The translations under genes were made by a program, and so were the position numbers. From Algoriphagus winogradskyi (GTDB lineage Bacteria; Bacteroidota; Bacteroidia; Cytophagales; Cyclobacteriaceae): a stretch of 64,000 nucleotides of DNA. The notes below the pieces were generated by a model. The model had not been told where the DNA came from. It saw only the letters and a program-made list of their open reading frames with translations, and ran no database searches. Positions 1-8,111 of this stretch are shown piece by piece (within the stretch, counting starts at the first letter, position 1; the number at the start of each line of letters is the position of its first letter). The stretch lies in the NCBI RefSeq assembly GCF_900182815.1, contig NZ_FXUA01000001.1, forward strand, positions 558,001 to 622,000, in the 5' to 3' direction.

Positions 1-520
1 CTATTTCAAAACCTTCAAAACTCCCAAACTTCCTGACGGAATCGGACTTGGTATAAAACTCCCCTGACCCATCTGTAAGCACTACATTGTGGATAATACC
101 TCGTGACACCAAATCACCAAAAAGGCCTTGAAATTCTTTAGACATATCTGCAGGTTTTGACGCAATAGAATCATTCCTGACAAATATGAAATTTGGTGAA
201 TCAAATCGCAGTTCATCTATTTCTGCTACTTTTCCAAAAATAAACCCAAACATATTCACCCCATCTAGACTTAGGGATTTCATCGTGCCGGTGATAGTAA
301 CTGACTTTTCCTCTTCCACTGGTAAAATCGAAATGCCATGCAGCCCTATTTTACCTCTAAATAACTGAAAATCAACATCCTCAAAAAGAATGGTATAGGC
401 TCGATCTTCTTTACCATTAATAATTTCAGGTAATTTCTGAACGACCCATTTTTCCAGGATAACAATTGCGACTATGGCTAAGAAAATCAGAATTCCTAAG
501 GCCAAAATAATTTTTTTCAA
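1..520 (-). CDS. Partial membrane-anchored periplasmic protein (AsmA/DUF748-like?), C-terminus beyond window
   Basis: The minus strand is open from a TTG codon at 518-520 to the window edge, about 173 codons. An in-frame TAG lies five codons upstream of the TTG and no ATG intervenes, so TTG is the best start. The product begins LKKIILALGILIFLAI, a membrane segment at residues 4-22. A beta-rich stretch follows, in which phrases such as LFRGKIGLHGISILP and SLSLDGVNMFGFIFGK suggest the repeated-strand style of AsmA/DUF748-type envelope proteins. That family guess is weak because most of the gene is missing. The start faces away from the gene at 795, leaving a 274-bp divergent region without other genes. 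Confidence 0.6.
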   Translation of the reverse strand, partial: MKKIILALGILIFLAIVAIVILEKWVVQKLPEIINGKEDRAYTILFEDVDFQLFRGKIGLHGISILPVEEEKSVTITGTMKSLSLDGVNMFGFIFGKVAEIDELRFDSPNFIFVRNDSIASKPADMSKEFQGLFGDLVSRGIIHNVVLTDGSGEFYTKSDSVRKFGSFEGFEI

Positions 521-794
521 GGGGAGATTTGTAAACTAGCGTAAGGATAAACCTATCAATGGATAATTTCAAAAAGATACAAATAAATAATAACTAAATC
601 ATATTGCATTCTTAGATCAAGGTATCCACATCAAAGCCTTATCCAACCATATAAATAAAAAGAGAAAACAACGGAATGATTTTAATTCTTTCGAAGCATC
701 AAAAATCATTAACTTCCACTTTGATTCGCTTACTTTTCTTGAAACAAATTAATTTTAGATAGTTAAAAAGTGAGAACGAGCAATTCAATCCAAC

Positions 795-1604
795 ATGAAA
801 AAAACATCTTTTGTATTAGTAGTTTTTTTACTGGGGCTACACTTCAGTTTATTTGCTCAAGAAAAATATCCGGAATTCAAGGTTCTCACCTATAATATTT
901 ACCATGGCGAAAAACCTGATTCTCTAGGCAAGCCCAACCTAGACGATATCGCCAATCTGGTAATTTTACTTCAACCTGAGGTGGTAGCCTTCCAAGAGGT
1001 GGACAGTATGACGACTCGTTCCGAAGAAATCTACGGTAAGAAAATTGACTGGATAGCCGAACTTGGAAAGAAGACAGGCTACAGGAGCTACTTCGCAAAA
1101 GCAATGGATTTTGCAGAAGGTGCCTATGGCGAAGGTATTTTAATCAAAAAAGCGTTGAATTACACCACCCTACAGCTACCTACACCTGTAGAAGGAGAAG
1201 CTAGAGCTGCGGCATGGGCAAAAATTGAATTGAGAGACAGAAAAGAACTTTATTTTGGGGCCACCCACCTATGCCATCAATTCCCAGAGAACCGCCTTGC
1301 GCAATTGGATTCTATGATTAGCTATGCAGATTCACTTCCCAATCCAGCATTTTGGGTAGGTGATTTAAACTTTGATCCTGCCTCAGAGGAATATAAAAGT
1401 ATTCCTGAAAAATGGAGTGATGCCGGAATGGTAGCAAATGACACAACACCAACGTTCAATTCAGAGGAAGGAAAAAGAATTGACTACGTATGGTATGATT
1501 CAGAATATTTTGAGCTTGTGAATTACCAGGTAATTGACGCTACATTCTCTGATCATTATCCCGTTTTAGTTACCCTTCGATTAATAAAACCCTATAAAGA
1601 ATGA
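795..1604 (+). CDS. Secreted endonuclease/exonuclease/phosphatase family protein
   Basis: The 269-residue protein has a clear signal peptide (MKKTSFVLVVFLLGLHFSLFAQ; residues 1-21) and then a complete EEP fold. The catalytic motifs are in the expected order: TYNIYHG near the start, QEVD (metal-binding Glu), THLCHQF, GDLNFDP (Asp/Asn pair), RIDYVWY and SDHYPV (terminal His). Family members cleave phosphodiesters in nucleic acids, phospholipids or phosphoinositides, and the substrate cannot be told here. Export implies an envelope or extracellular role. Its stop overlaps the next start by 4 bp (ATGA), so the two genes are translationally coupled. The pairing with a DUF1080 protein hints at a catabolic rather than DNA-repair job. 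Confidence 0.88.
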   Translation: MKKTSFVLVVFLLGLHFSLFAQEKYPEFKVLTYNIYHGEKPDSLGKPNLDDIANLVILLQPEVVAFQEVDSMTTRSEEIYGKKIDWIAELGKKTGYRSYFAKAMDFAEGAYGEGILIKKALNYTTLQLPTPVEGEARAAAWAKIELRDRKELYFGATHLCHQFPENRLAQLDSMISYADSLPNPAFWVGDLNFDPASEEYKSIPEKWSDAGMVANDTTPTFNSEEGKRIDYVWYDSEYFELVNYQVIDATFSDHYPVLVTLRLIKPYKE

Positions 1605-2446
1605 AAAAAACAGCCCTCTTTCTGGTCCTGACTTTATCTATTGGATTTTTTTCCTTTCAGCTCTTGACAACTAATACTAAAGATCCTGATTGGCAATCAC
1701 TTTTCAATGGAAAAGATATGAAGGATTGGATTGTGAAAATCCGTACTCATGAACTGAATGACAATTTCGCAAACACATTTAGAGTAGAAGATGGCTTGAT
1801 GAAAGTCAGATATGACGGTTATGATCAGTTTGATCAGCAGTATGGTCATATTTTTTACAAAAAGCCATTTTCCAATTACCTGCTTCAAGTGGAGTATAGA
1901 TTTGTAGGTGAGCAAGCAAATGGTGGTGAAGGATGGGCGACTAGAAATAGTGGTGCAATGCTTCATTGCCAAGACCCTAAGACAATGCTGAAAGATCAAG
2001 ACTTCCCGATTTCAATAGAAGCACAATTTCTGGGCGGAAATGGAAAGGACAAAAGGAGTACCTGTAATCTATGTACTCCGGGAACTAACGTAGTTATGGA
2101 TGACAAACTTATTACTTCACATTGTGTCAATTCTACGTCTGAAACTTATCATGGAGATCAGTGGGTCACTGCAAACTTTATTGTACTAGGAAATGGTGAC
2201 GTACATCATCTGGTAGGAAAAGACACCGTTTTGAGCTATACTAAATCTCAGATGGGCGGAGGTAATGTAAACCCAGTCGATCCAAAAGTAAAAGTAGATG
2301 GTCAAATGCTAACTGGAGGGTGGATTTCATTACAAAGTGAAAGTCATCCAATTGATTTTAGAACAGTTCGAATTATTGATCTAGACCCTATCAAAGACGA
2401 TCAGGCTAAATTAAAGGCTTTGGTCTCTGAAAAACTTAACGATTAA
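1601..2446 (+). CDS. DUF1080 (3-keto-disaccharide hydrolase-type) secreted protein
   Basis: This 281-residue protein has an N-terminal hydrophobic signal (MKKTALFLVLTLSIGFFSF) and one DUF1080 concanavalin-like beta-sandwich. Family hallmarks are WQSLFNGKDMKDWIVK at the start of the domain, NSGAMLHCQDP, PISIEAQFLGG and GGWISLQSESHPIDFRTV near the end. Members act outside the cytoplasm on sugars, and some hydrolyse 3-keto-glycosides. The substrate here is unknown. Four cysteines lie close together (CQDP, CNLC, HCVN), possibly disulfide or metal-binding. It is coupled to the upstream EEP gene by a 4-bp overlap and is followed by a strong bidirectional terminator. Confidence 0.88.
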   Translation: MKKTALFLVLTLSIGFFSFQLLTTNTKDPDWQSLFNGKDMKDWIVKIRTHELNDNFANTFRVEDGLMKVRYDGYDQFDQQYGHIFYKKPFSNYLLQVEYRFVGEQANGGEGWATRNSGAMLHCQDPKTMLKDQDFPISIEAQFLGGNGKDKRSTCNLCTPGTNVVMDDKLITSHCVNSTSETYHGDQWVTANFIVLGNGDVHHLVGKDTVLSYTKSQMGGGNVNPVDPKVKVDGQMLTGGWISLQSESHPIDFRTVRIIDLDPIKDDQAKLKALVSEKLND

Positions 2447-2480
2447 AAGTCAAGATTGGAATCGAGACTTTTACGAAAAA

Positions 2481-2522
2481 AAACAAAGGCCGCTAATCAT
2501 AATGACTAGCGGCCTTTGTTTT
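2481..2522. terminator. Bidirectional intrinsic terminator between convergent genes
   Basis: A 15-bp inverted repeat (AAACAAAGGCCGCTA ... TAGCGGCCTTTGTTT) flanks an 11-nt loop, with A-rich sequence before and T-rich sequence after. It sits between the DUF1080 stop at 2446 and the minus-strand GH109 stop at 2557, so it can end transcription from both sides. Confidence 0.9.
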
Positions 2523-2556
2523 GATAACCGGAAGTAATAAACCTCCGATACGTTAG

Positions 2557-3969
2557 TTAAACTCTTACTCCGGTATTACCTCCTCCTGATAAGGTGATAT
2601 TTACAGGGGCATTTGTTTTCCAGTTTCCACCTGTAAAGTCGGGCACATCAATGGAATTGGACCTGTTTGCAACAGACCACTCACTTAGAGGAGATATACT
2701 ACTCCAAAGTGCTGCATCATAGACATCTTGATCTAAAGGAAGGCCATTTCTCAGGCAGTCAATCAATCTCCAGTCCATCATAAAGTCCATACCTCCGTGG
2801 CCCCCTACTTTTTTTGCCAACTCCCCTACTTTTTGGATAATCTCAGGGGTGTATTTGGTTTCCAAATCTTTGAATTCCTCCTCTTTCAACCAGCCATGAC
2901 CTTTAGCTACTCTTGGTTGAGGATACTTTTGAGCGTAGCCCTCTGTCCCGCTCACCACATGAAGTCGTGAATAAGGACGCGGTGAAGAGACATCATGCTG
3001 AATCATAATCGTCTTTCCATGCTTAGTTTTTACCATGGTTGTATTCATATTTCCACGGAATTTTTTCTCAGCATAGGAAGCAAAGAAATTATCCTGTTCA
3101 GCCAATTTCACAGCCTCAGCATGCATAGAGAAATCATTGGAAGATGTTGAGGTCAAAAAGTCCATTTGATCTCCTCTATTGATATCCAATATTTGGCAAA
3201 TTGGACCAAGACCATGAGTAGCATACAGATTACCATTACGGTAATTCTCTTTCAGCCTCCACATGTCCTGATAACCACCATCTTTTTTGAAATTCAATGA
3301 AAGTAAATCATGAATGTATGCTCCTTCCACATGAAGAACCTCTCCAAAATATCCCTCACGCTTCATTTTCAAAGTCATCAACTCAAAGAAATCATAGCAG
3401 CAATTTTCCAACTGCATGCAATGTTTTTTAGTCCGCTCAGAAGTCTCCACCAATTGCCAACATTCTTCTAACGTGCGTGCAATAGGCACTTCACAGGCTG
3501 CATGCTTGCCAGCTTCCATGGCATACACAGACATAGGAGTATGCCATTCCCATGGAGTAGCGATATAGATCAAATCCAGATCATCTCGATCCATCATTTC
3601 TTTCCAGGAATAGGCATTCCCAGAGTAACCATCAGGCTTATGCGGAGTTTCTTTTAATTGAGCTTTTGCTTTTTCAACTCGCTCAGGCAGCAAATCACAA
3701 AGCGCTTTGATTTCTACATTTTCTATTTTACTCAATCGATCAACAGCACCAGGCCCTCTCATTCCAAGTCCCACTATTCCGATGCGAACTGTATCAATTT
3801 TAGGAGCAGCAAAACCACTCATATTGAAAGATTGAATGCGATTAACACCTTGCTTAGCTTGTAAAGGAGGATTCTCAAATTCATTGGCGAGGGTAGATCC
3901 CGCCCCGAAAAGCCCCAAACCTACCAAGCCGGTTGATTTCAGAAACTCTCTTCTCTGGTTATTTTTCAT
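2557..3969 (-). CDS. GH109-type Gfo/Idh/MocA oxidoreductase (alpha-N-acetylgalactosaminidase family), Tat-exported
   Basis: From the Met at 3967-3969 the protein has 470 residues and begins with a twin-arginine signal (NQRREFLKSTGLVGLG). Upstream in-frame Met codons would only add a non-conserved tail. A Rossmann NAD site follows (GIVGLGMRGPGAV). Motifs that I recall from family GH109 are then collinear: PWEWH, LENCCYDF, HDLLSLNF, LYATHGLGP, DINRGD, GHGGMDF, ISPLSEWS and PDFTGGNWK. GH109 enzymes remove terminal alpha-GalNAc by an NAD-dependent oxidation-elimination mechanism in which the cofactor is recycled. Periplasmic export with bound NAD is normal for this group. The exact sugar is an inference. 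Confidence 0.87.
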   Translation of the reverse strand: MKNNQRREFLKSTGLVGLGLFGAGSTLANEFENPPLQAKQGVNRIQSFNMSGFAAPKIDTVRIGIVGLGMRGPGAVDRLSKIENVEIKALCDLLPERVEKAKAQLKETPHKPDGYSGNAYSWKEMMDRDDLDLIYIATPWEWHTPMSVYAMEAGKHAACEVPIARTLEECWQLVETSERTKKHCMQLENCCYDFFELMTLKMKREGYFGEVLHVEGAYIHDLLSLNFKKDGGYQDMWRLKENYRNGNLYATHGLGPICQILDINRGDQMDFLTSTSSNDFSMHAEAVKLAEQDNFFASYAEKKFRGNMNTTMVKTKHGKTIMIQHDVSSPRPYSRLHVVSGTEGYAQKYPQPRVAKGHGWLKEEEFKDLETKYTPEIIQKVGELAKKVGGHGGMDFMMDWRLIDCLRNGLPLDQDVYDAALWSSISPLSEWSVANRSNSIDVPDFTGGNWKTNAPVNITLSGGGNTGVRV

Positions 3970-4133
3970 CTTATTATTATTAATTATAATGGTCATCCCA
4001 TAAAGAATCCAGAGGAATCTCACAATTTCAAAAACAGGCAATTTGGCGTGATTTTGAAATGCTCAATTTCAGGATGCGTTTTTTTATTGACTTGGCTAAT
4101 TAATAAAAAAATTAAGGAAGTATGGGCACCTTA

Positions 4134-4169
4134 CAAATAAAAAAAACCGAAAGCCAGTGGCTTTCGGTT
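4134..4169 (-). terminator. Orphan minus-strand intrinsic terminator
   Basis: A perfect 11-bp stem (AACCGAAAGCC / GGCTTTCGGTT) has a 3-nt loop and is followed on the minus strand by eight T residues. It lies in the divergent region between two genes that both start here, so it does not end any protein gene. It most simply ends a short minus-strand transcript arising around 4310. Confidence 0.85.
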
Positions 4170-4308
4170 ATCTCCAATTATAATTTGGGACTATTAAATC
4201 AAATTTTCTTAGCAAGGATTACATTCCAGAAATTAGATAATAGACAAAAAACTAGGGGCGATTATTCACTTTTCAACAACTTTTAAACGAAGGACTGTTT
4301 GGATTCTT
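4137..4308 (-). ncRNA. Candidate small RNA of about 170 nt
   Basis: A consensus Bacteroidota -7 box (TACTTTTG on the minus strand, 4314-4321) is followed about 170 nt later by a strong intrinsic terminator. No open frame of useful length or start codon context lies between. The 5' end can form a small hairpin (CGAAG ... CUUCG), and UCCAA near the 5' end is complementary to UUGGA just before the terminator, giving a possible closing stem. A -33 TTG is not evident. I cannot assign it to a known family; 6S RNA has a similar size, but its conserved bubble is not demonstrable by eye. An attenuated leader of the GH109 gene is the main alternative. Confidence 0.45.
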
Positions 4309-4313
4309 CGATG

Positions 4314-4321
4314 CAAAAGTA
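4314..4321 (-). promoter_or_regulatory. -7 promoter box for the candidate small RNA
   Basis: The minus strand reads TACTTTTG, an exact TAnnTTTG match. The predicted start is near 4308. The -33 region is T-rich but lacks a clear TTG. Confidence 0.5.
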
Positions 4322-4502
4322 AATGTTAACTACCTGGTAAAAAATGACATAAATCAAAAAACTAACGGCTTTAAGGCTGCAAAATTTAAGATCAAAAGGA
4401 CATTACTGATAATAAAAGTTATATTGAAAGAAGAAAATTGGTTTTTACAAGACTCCAGCAATTCTAATTATTAGCTAGGTTTCAAATTATTCATTTCAAA
4501 AA

Positions 4503-6095
4503 ATGAAGTTTTTCAGATTCCTTCTTCCCTGCCTTCTGATACTTTTGGGTATATATACTGCTAGTGCTCAGGATATCTCTACCGCAAATAAAAACGATAC
4601 AATTACTCTTGCACAAGCATATATGAACTTGTATCTGGTAGAAATTTATTTTGACACCATTCCTGAGGAACGTTTAAAAAAGATTATTGCATATGAAAAT
4701 GACCAAATCAAGGCTATAACAAACAGCACTTTTATTAGAGCAAATTCTTCCCTTTATAATTTCACAAATGCACTTTTTTATCAAAATCAAACAAAGCTTC
4801 TGCACCGTAGCAGTGATGAAGTAAGTCGTGGCTTATTACGTAGATTGAAAAGTTTACTTGATCGAGGAATTAATTATTACAACTCTGCCAAAATTGAAGA
4901 TTTCCAAACATTCGATAAAAAAGAAAATAGCCTTTTTGAATTGATCAAATTTGATCAGGAATCAAACCTGCTTTTGAAATCAGAAATCAGAAGCTTGAAA
5001 AATGAATTAAACACCTTGTTTAACGAGGATCTTTATCCTGACTTTCAGCGCATTTTTCTAGCTGCAAAAAATAAAAACCAGTTCCATATTGATTCTCTAG
5101 AATTCTATGCTGGCATCTATTCTATGCCACTTAGTAGGGAAATCATAACTAATAAGCCTGATTTTCAACCATTTTCTTTTGGGGATCCTAATTTTATTAA
5201 CCCGGATTATACACCTGCTTCAAGATTGGATTTGTTATCAAGGTATGTTCAACTAAAATATGTAGTATCTAAAAGAACTCGAGTTGGGCGGAATTTCAAT
5301 AAAAGACTTTTATATGATCAATTCTATGATTTCAAAAGTAGCGTCACAAGTGAACGGGATAAATTTATTAAAGAAGAATTGAACCCTAAAGTCCTCGAAG
5401 CCCTTTATCGGGAGCTATGCAATAAGTTCCCTTTGGATAAGGACAACTTAGGTGAGGAATTAAGTAACGGTGGTTCTGCGATGGTGCAAATGCCTTCTAA
5501 CAGTTTACAATACTATTTTTTCCCTAACCCAGCTCCACTTGCATCTGCAAATTTCATAAAAGCAGACTTTAAGCCATCCTTATCTACTCTTGGCCAGGTA
5601 GATTCATTTCTCAGAAAAGATCTAGTAGAGGCAGGATACAAAAATCAGCTCCATTACTATTATGATATGGATGGCTTTGCATTGACCACCAGTTTGGAAA
5701 AATTCCGCATCGATGGTTCTTCAGTACCAACAGAACAGCGATTTACTCAGAATCTAGGCGGTGATGGAAAGTTCACCTACTTCGAGATTTTTAAGTCCAT
5801 GTTTTTTAAGGTAGAGTCTGAGTTTAGGATGTTTGCATTTATCGTCGCATCAAACCCTGCCACAATGAGCAATGTTGCTATGACGCCTGGGGTTTCACAG
5901 CAATTGTTAAAAAACAGTTATGACACCCTCCCAGATGACCTGAAAAAGACAAGTCTGCCAAATAAAGTTCTCTCGATATTTGTTTATCATTTTCACCAAA
6001 ATGATATAGGAGAAGTGCCTGAACTTGATCTTAGCGGAAAGCTTACTGTGCAAGATCATCTAAAAACTGCAGGACTATTAAATATTGTTCAGTGA
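4503..6095 (+). CDS. Secreted protein of unknown function with conserved-looking C-terminal domain
   Basis: The 530-residue product has a signal peptide (MKFFRFLLPCLLILLGIYTASAQ, cleavage near 23) and no later membrane segment, so it should be periplasmic or surface-exposed. Residues about 25-320 look alpha-helical and charged. Residues about 355-530 form a different, mixed domain with QLHYYYDMDGFALTT, FTYFEIFKSMFFK, EFRMFAFIVAS and LTVQDHLKTAGL. I recall similar C-terminal patterns in other uncharacterised Bacteroidota proteins near caspase-like and STAND genes, but cannot name the family. It converges on the STAND gene with only 3 bp between the stops. No catalytic motif is recognised. Confidence 0.75.
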   Translation: MKFFRFLLPCLLILLGIYTASAQDISTANKNDTITLAQAYMNLYLVEIYFDTIPEERLKKIIAYENDQIKAITNSTFIRANSSLYNFTNALFYQNQTKLLHRSSDEVSRGLLRRLKSLLDRGINYYNSAKIEDFQTFDKKENSLFELIKFDQESNLLLKSEIRSLKNELNTLFNEDLYPDFQRIFLAAKNKNQFHIDSLEFYAGIYSMPLSREIITNKPDFQPFSFGDPNFINPDYTPASRLDLLSRYVQLKYVVSKRTRVGRNFNKRLLYDQFYDFKSSVTSERDKFIKEELNPKVLEALYRELCNKFPLDKDNLGEELSNGGSAMVQMPSNSLQYYFFPNPAPLASANFIKADFKPSLSTLGQVDSFLRKDLVEAGYKNQLHYYYDMDGFALTTSLEKFRIDGSSVPTEQRFTQNLGGDGKFTYFEIFKSMFFKVESEFRMFAFIVASNPATMSNVAMTPGVSQQLLKNSYDTLPDDLKKTSLPNKVLSIFVYHFHQNDIGEVPELDLSGKLTVQDHLKTAGLLNIVQ

Positions 6096-6098
6096 AAG

Positions 6099-8081
6099 TT
6101 ATTCTATCGGAAGTCTTTTTGAAATATATTCTTTAAAAGGGAATTTTTCACGAATAGTAATTCCATTTTCTAAAACAATATCAACTCGAATTGTATCACA
6201 AACACCCCAGCCCAAATAGCCAATTGAAAAAGAAGAAGTCTGATCTCTAGAAGTCCGAATACTATCATAAAATCCTTTACAAAAATTGTATCTAACTTCC
6301 TTTATTTCATTTTTCCTAAATGACGGAAGCTCAAGCCAAAATGTGAAATTATAATTTTTCTTGCCTCCAGAAAAGGTGTTAGAGGGACTAACGGATGCTC
6401 TTATTTCCACCAAACTGTCTATTGGAGCAACTCTTTCCATTTCTAATAAACCTTTCAAGTCATCTTCACTTAGATTTTCATATTGATCTCCCTTACCTTC
6501 AAGCAATAGTCTAATTAATTCGTCAGAGTAATTCTTTTCTATAGTCACTGCTTTTCCCGCTTCTAAAGCATCATTTGCACTTTTTTGAGCTTTAAATGCG
6601 ATTAAAATAAAAAGCCCAGCGATCACTACAAACACTCCAACTGCAACTTTCAAAAACATTGACTTCTTACTCTTCACCAAGTCATCATACTTCTGCTTGG
6701 CCTCCCTCTGCTTTTCCTTCTTGAGCGCATCTCGACTTTTCTCTATCCAATTAAGCTCCTCTTCACTTAGCTTTAACTTTTTCAAAGATGGCTCGATATA
6801 GATAAGCTGCTTCTCAGTGAAATATTCCCTTGCTTCTTCATTTACTCCGACCTGACTTCTAATCAAGCGTTTAACTTCCAGGAGCGAAGTTTCCTCAACA
6901 CTTCTCCGTTCTGCGATTGGCTTGGCTAGGGAATCATGGGAAATCTCAAACGTATCTGTATTCTCATTGTAGCGAAGGAGTCGGCTATTGGAAAAAACCT
7001 CTACCACGTCATTGACCATTTTTTGGTCTAAGTCCGGTAATCGGTCAAACAATTCATCTTTAGTGATAGGGTCTTTTGTACCTTCCAATGTGGCAAATGG
7101 AGAGAGTATTTTCCAGATTATAGAAGAATTCAAGGTCGGGTAGTTTCCGTTCAATTCTTTTGAAATATCAGCTACCTGTTCCTCTAGAAAATTGCTCAAG
7201 ATATCACCGATCCTACCCATTTCATTCACTTTTTCAGAAGTGAATTCAGCCGGTTTTTCTCTCCTTTTGTCTCCAGTTATATTCAGGTATAGCTTATCCA
7301 AAAATACCTGCAAAAATGGCAATTGTATGGTCAGGGATTTTTTGTCGCCTTTGATTTTGTGAAAAATAGCTTCAGCAACTGCATCTTCTTCTCCTTCCTT
7401 GATAGATATATTTGATCCTTCATATGCCGTAGCTCCAATAATCACTTGCTTGACCTTGTCCAAATTCATTGGTTCCACACGCAATTTCTTGCGAAACAGC
7501 TGAGGAATAGCCCGCTCAAAATCAAACAAATACCCCAAATACTCCTCTCGAATAGAGAATATCAACTTTACAGGTTGACCTGATTTGAGAATACCTTGTA
7601 TTGTTTCTAATAATATCTGCTGCTCGGTAAGAGAGCCAAGGATGAAAAGCTCCTCAAACTGATCAAAGATCAAATACACAGGTCTGAAGTTCTTTTGATA
7701 AACTGCCCGAATTGATTTACTGATTGGAGTAAGTTGCTGATTCGAATTATCCGCATCTATTTCCCATTCGTCTAGATAGTTTGATTCATCAAAATCCAAA
7801 TTCACCTTTCCTCCAGCCTTTTCCAAAGCTGATTTCAAAGATTTATTGATATCAGATCCGCGTCGGATCTTCAGATCCAGCCAATCATGAGGCTGAAACT
7901 TGCCAGCCAAGCCACAATTGATCAAACTCGTTTTGCCTGTTCCAGACGCTCCATACACAAGAACTGTTGCCGATTGAAAAACCATCTCGTACAAAGCTTT
8001 GATCTCCTCATCCCTTCCAAAAAACACATTTCTATCTTCTCTTTGATAGGAGTCAAGAAATTTGAAAGGATACTTTTTCAT
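6099..8081 (-). CDS. Membrane STAND NTPase (nSTAND1-type) with C-terminal YEATS-like domain
   Basis: This 660-residue protein opens with an nSTAND1-style module: FGRDEEI at 21-27, Walker A GASGTGKTS at 44-52, Walker B VYLIFDQFEE at 135-144, SIREEY at 177-181, and a winged-helix end FEISHDSLAKPI at 378-389. A charged helix leads to one membrane span at about 475-497. Lysines on its N-terminal side put the NTPase in the cytoplasm. The C-terminus (about 565-652) resembles the prokaryotic YEATS fold: FTFWLELPS, IKEVRYNF, GYLGWGVCDTIRV and LENGITI. STAND proteins are switch ATPases that oligomerise on sensing a trigger. The upstream gene, 30 bp away on the same strand, encodes a TIR/DUF4062-like protein, a plausible effector. 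A defence or self-surveillance role is inferred. Confidence 0.85.
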   Translation of the reverse strand: MKKYPFKFLDSYQREDRNVFFGRDEEIKALYEMVFQSATVLVYGASGTGKTSLINCGLAGKFQPHDWLDLKIRRGSDINKSLKSALEKAGGKVNLDFDESNYLDEWEIDADNSNQQLTPISKSIRAVYQKNFRPVYLIFDQFEELFILGSLTEQQILLETIQGILKSGQPVKLIFSIREEYLGYLFDFERAIPQLFRKKLRVEPMNLDKVKQVIIGATAYEGSNISIKEGEEDAVAEAIFHKIKGDKKSLTIQLPFLQVFLDKLYLNITGDKRREKPAEFTSEKVNEMGRIGDILSNFLEEQVADISKELNGNYPTLNSSIIWKILSPFATLEGTKDPITKDELFDRLPDLDQKMVNDVVEVFSNSRLLRYNENTDTFEISHDSLAKPIAERRSVEETSLLEVKRLIRSQVGVNEEAREYFTEKQLIYIEPSLKKLKLSEEELNWIEKSRDALKKEKQREAKQKYDDLVKSKKSMFLKVAVGVFVVIAGLFILIAFKAQKSANDALEAGKAVTIEKNYSDELIRLLLEGKGDQYENLSEDDLKGLLEMERVAPIDSLVEIRASVSPSNTFSGGKKNYNFTFWLELPSFRKNEIKEVRYNFCKGFYDSIRTSRDQTSSFSIGYLGWGVCDTIRVDIVLENGITIREKFPFKEYISKRLPIE

Positions 8082-8111
8082 GGGGATTCCAAGTTTGTGG
8101 GTTATAAAAAA

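Noticed and set aside
4262..4270. TTATTCACT as a DnaA box and replication origin
   Set aside because: It is a single imperfect match with no cluster of boxes and no dnaA or dnaN nearby.
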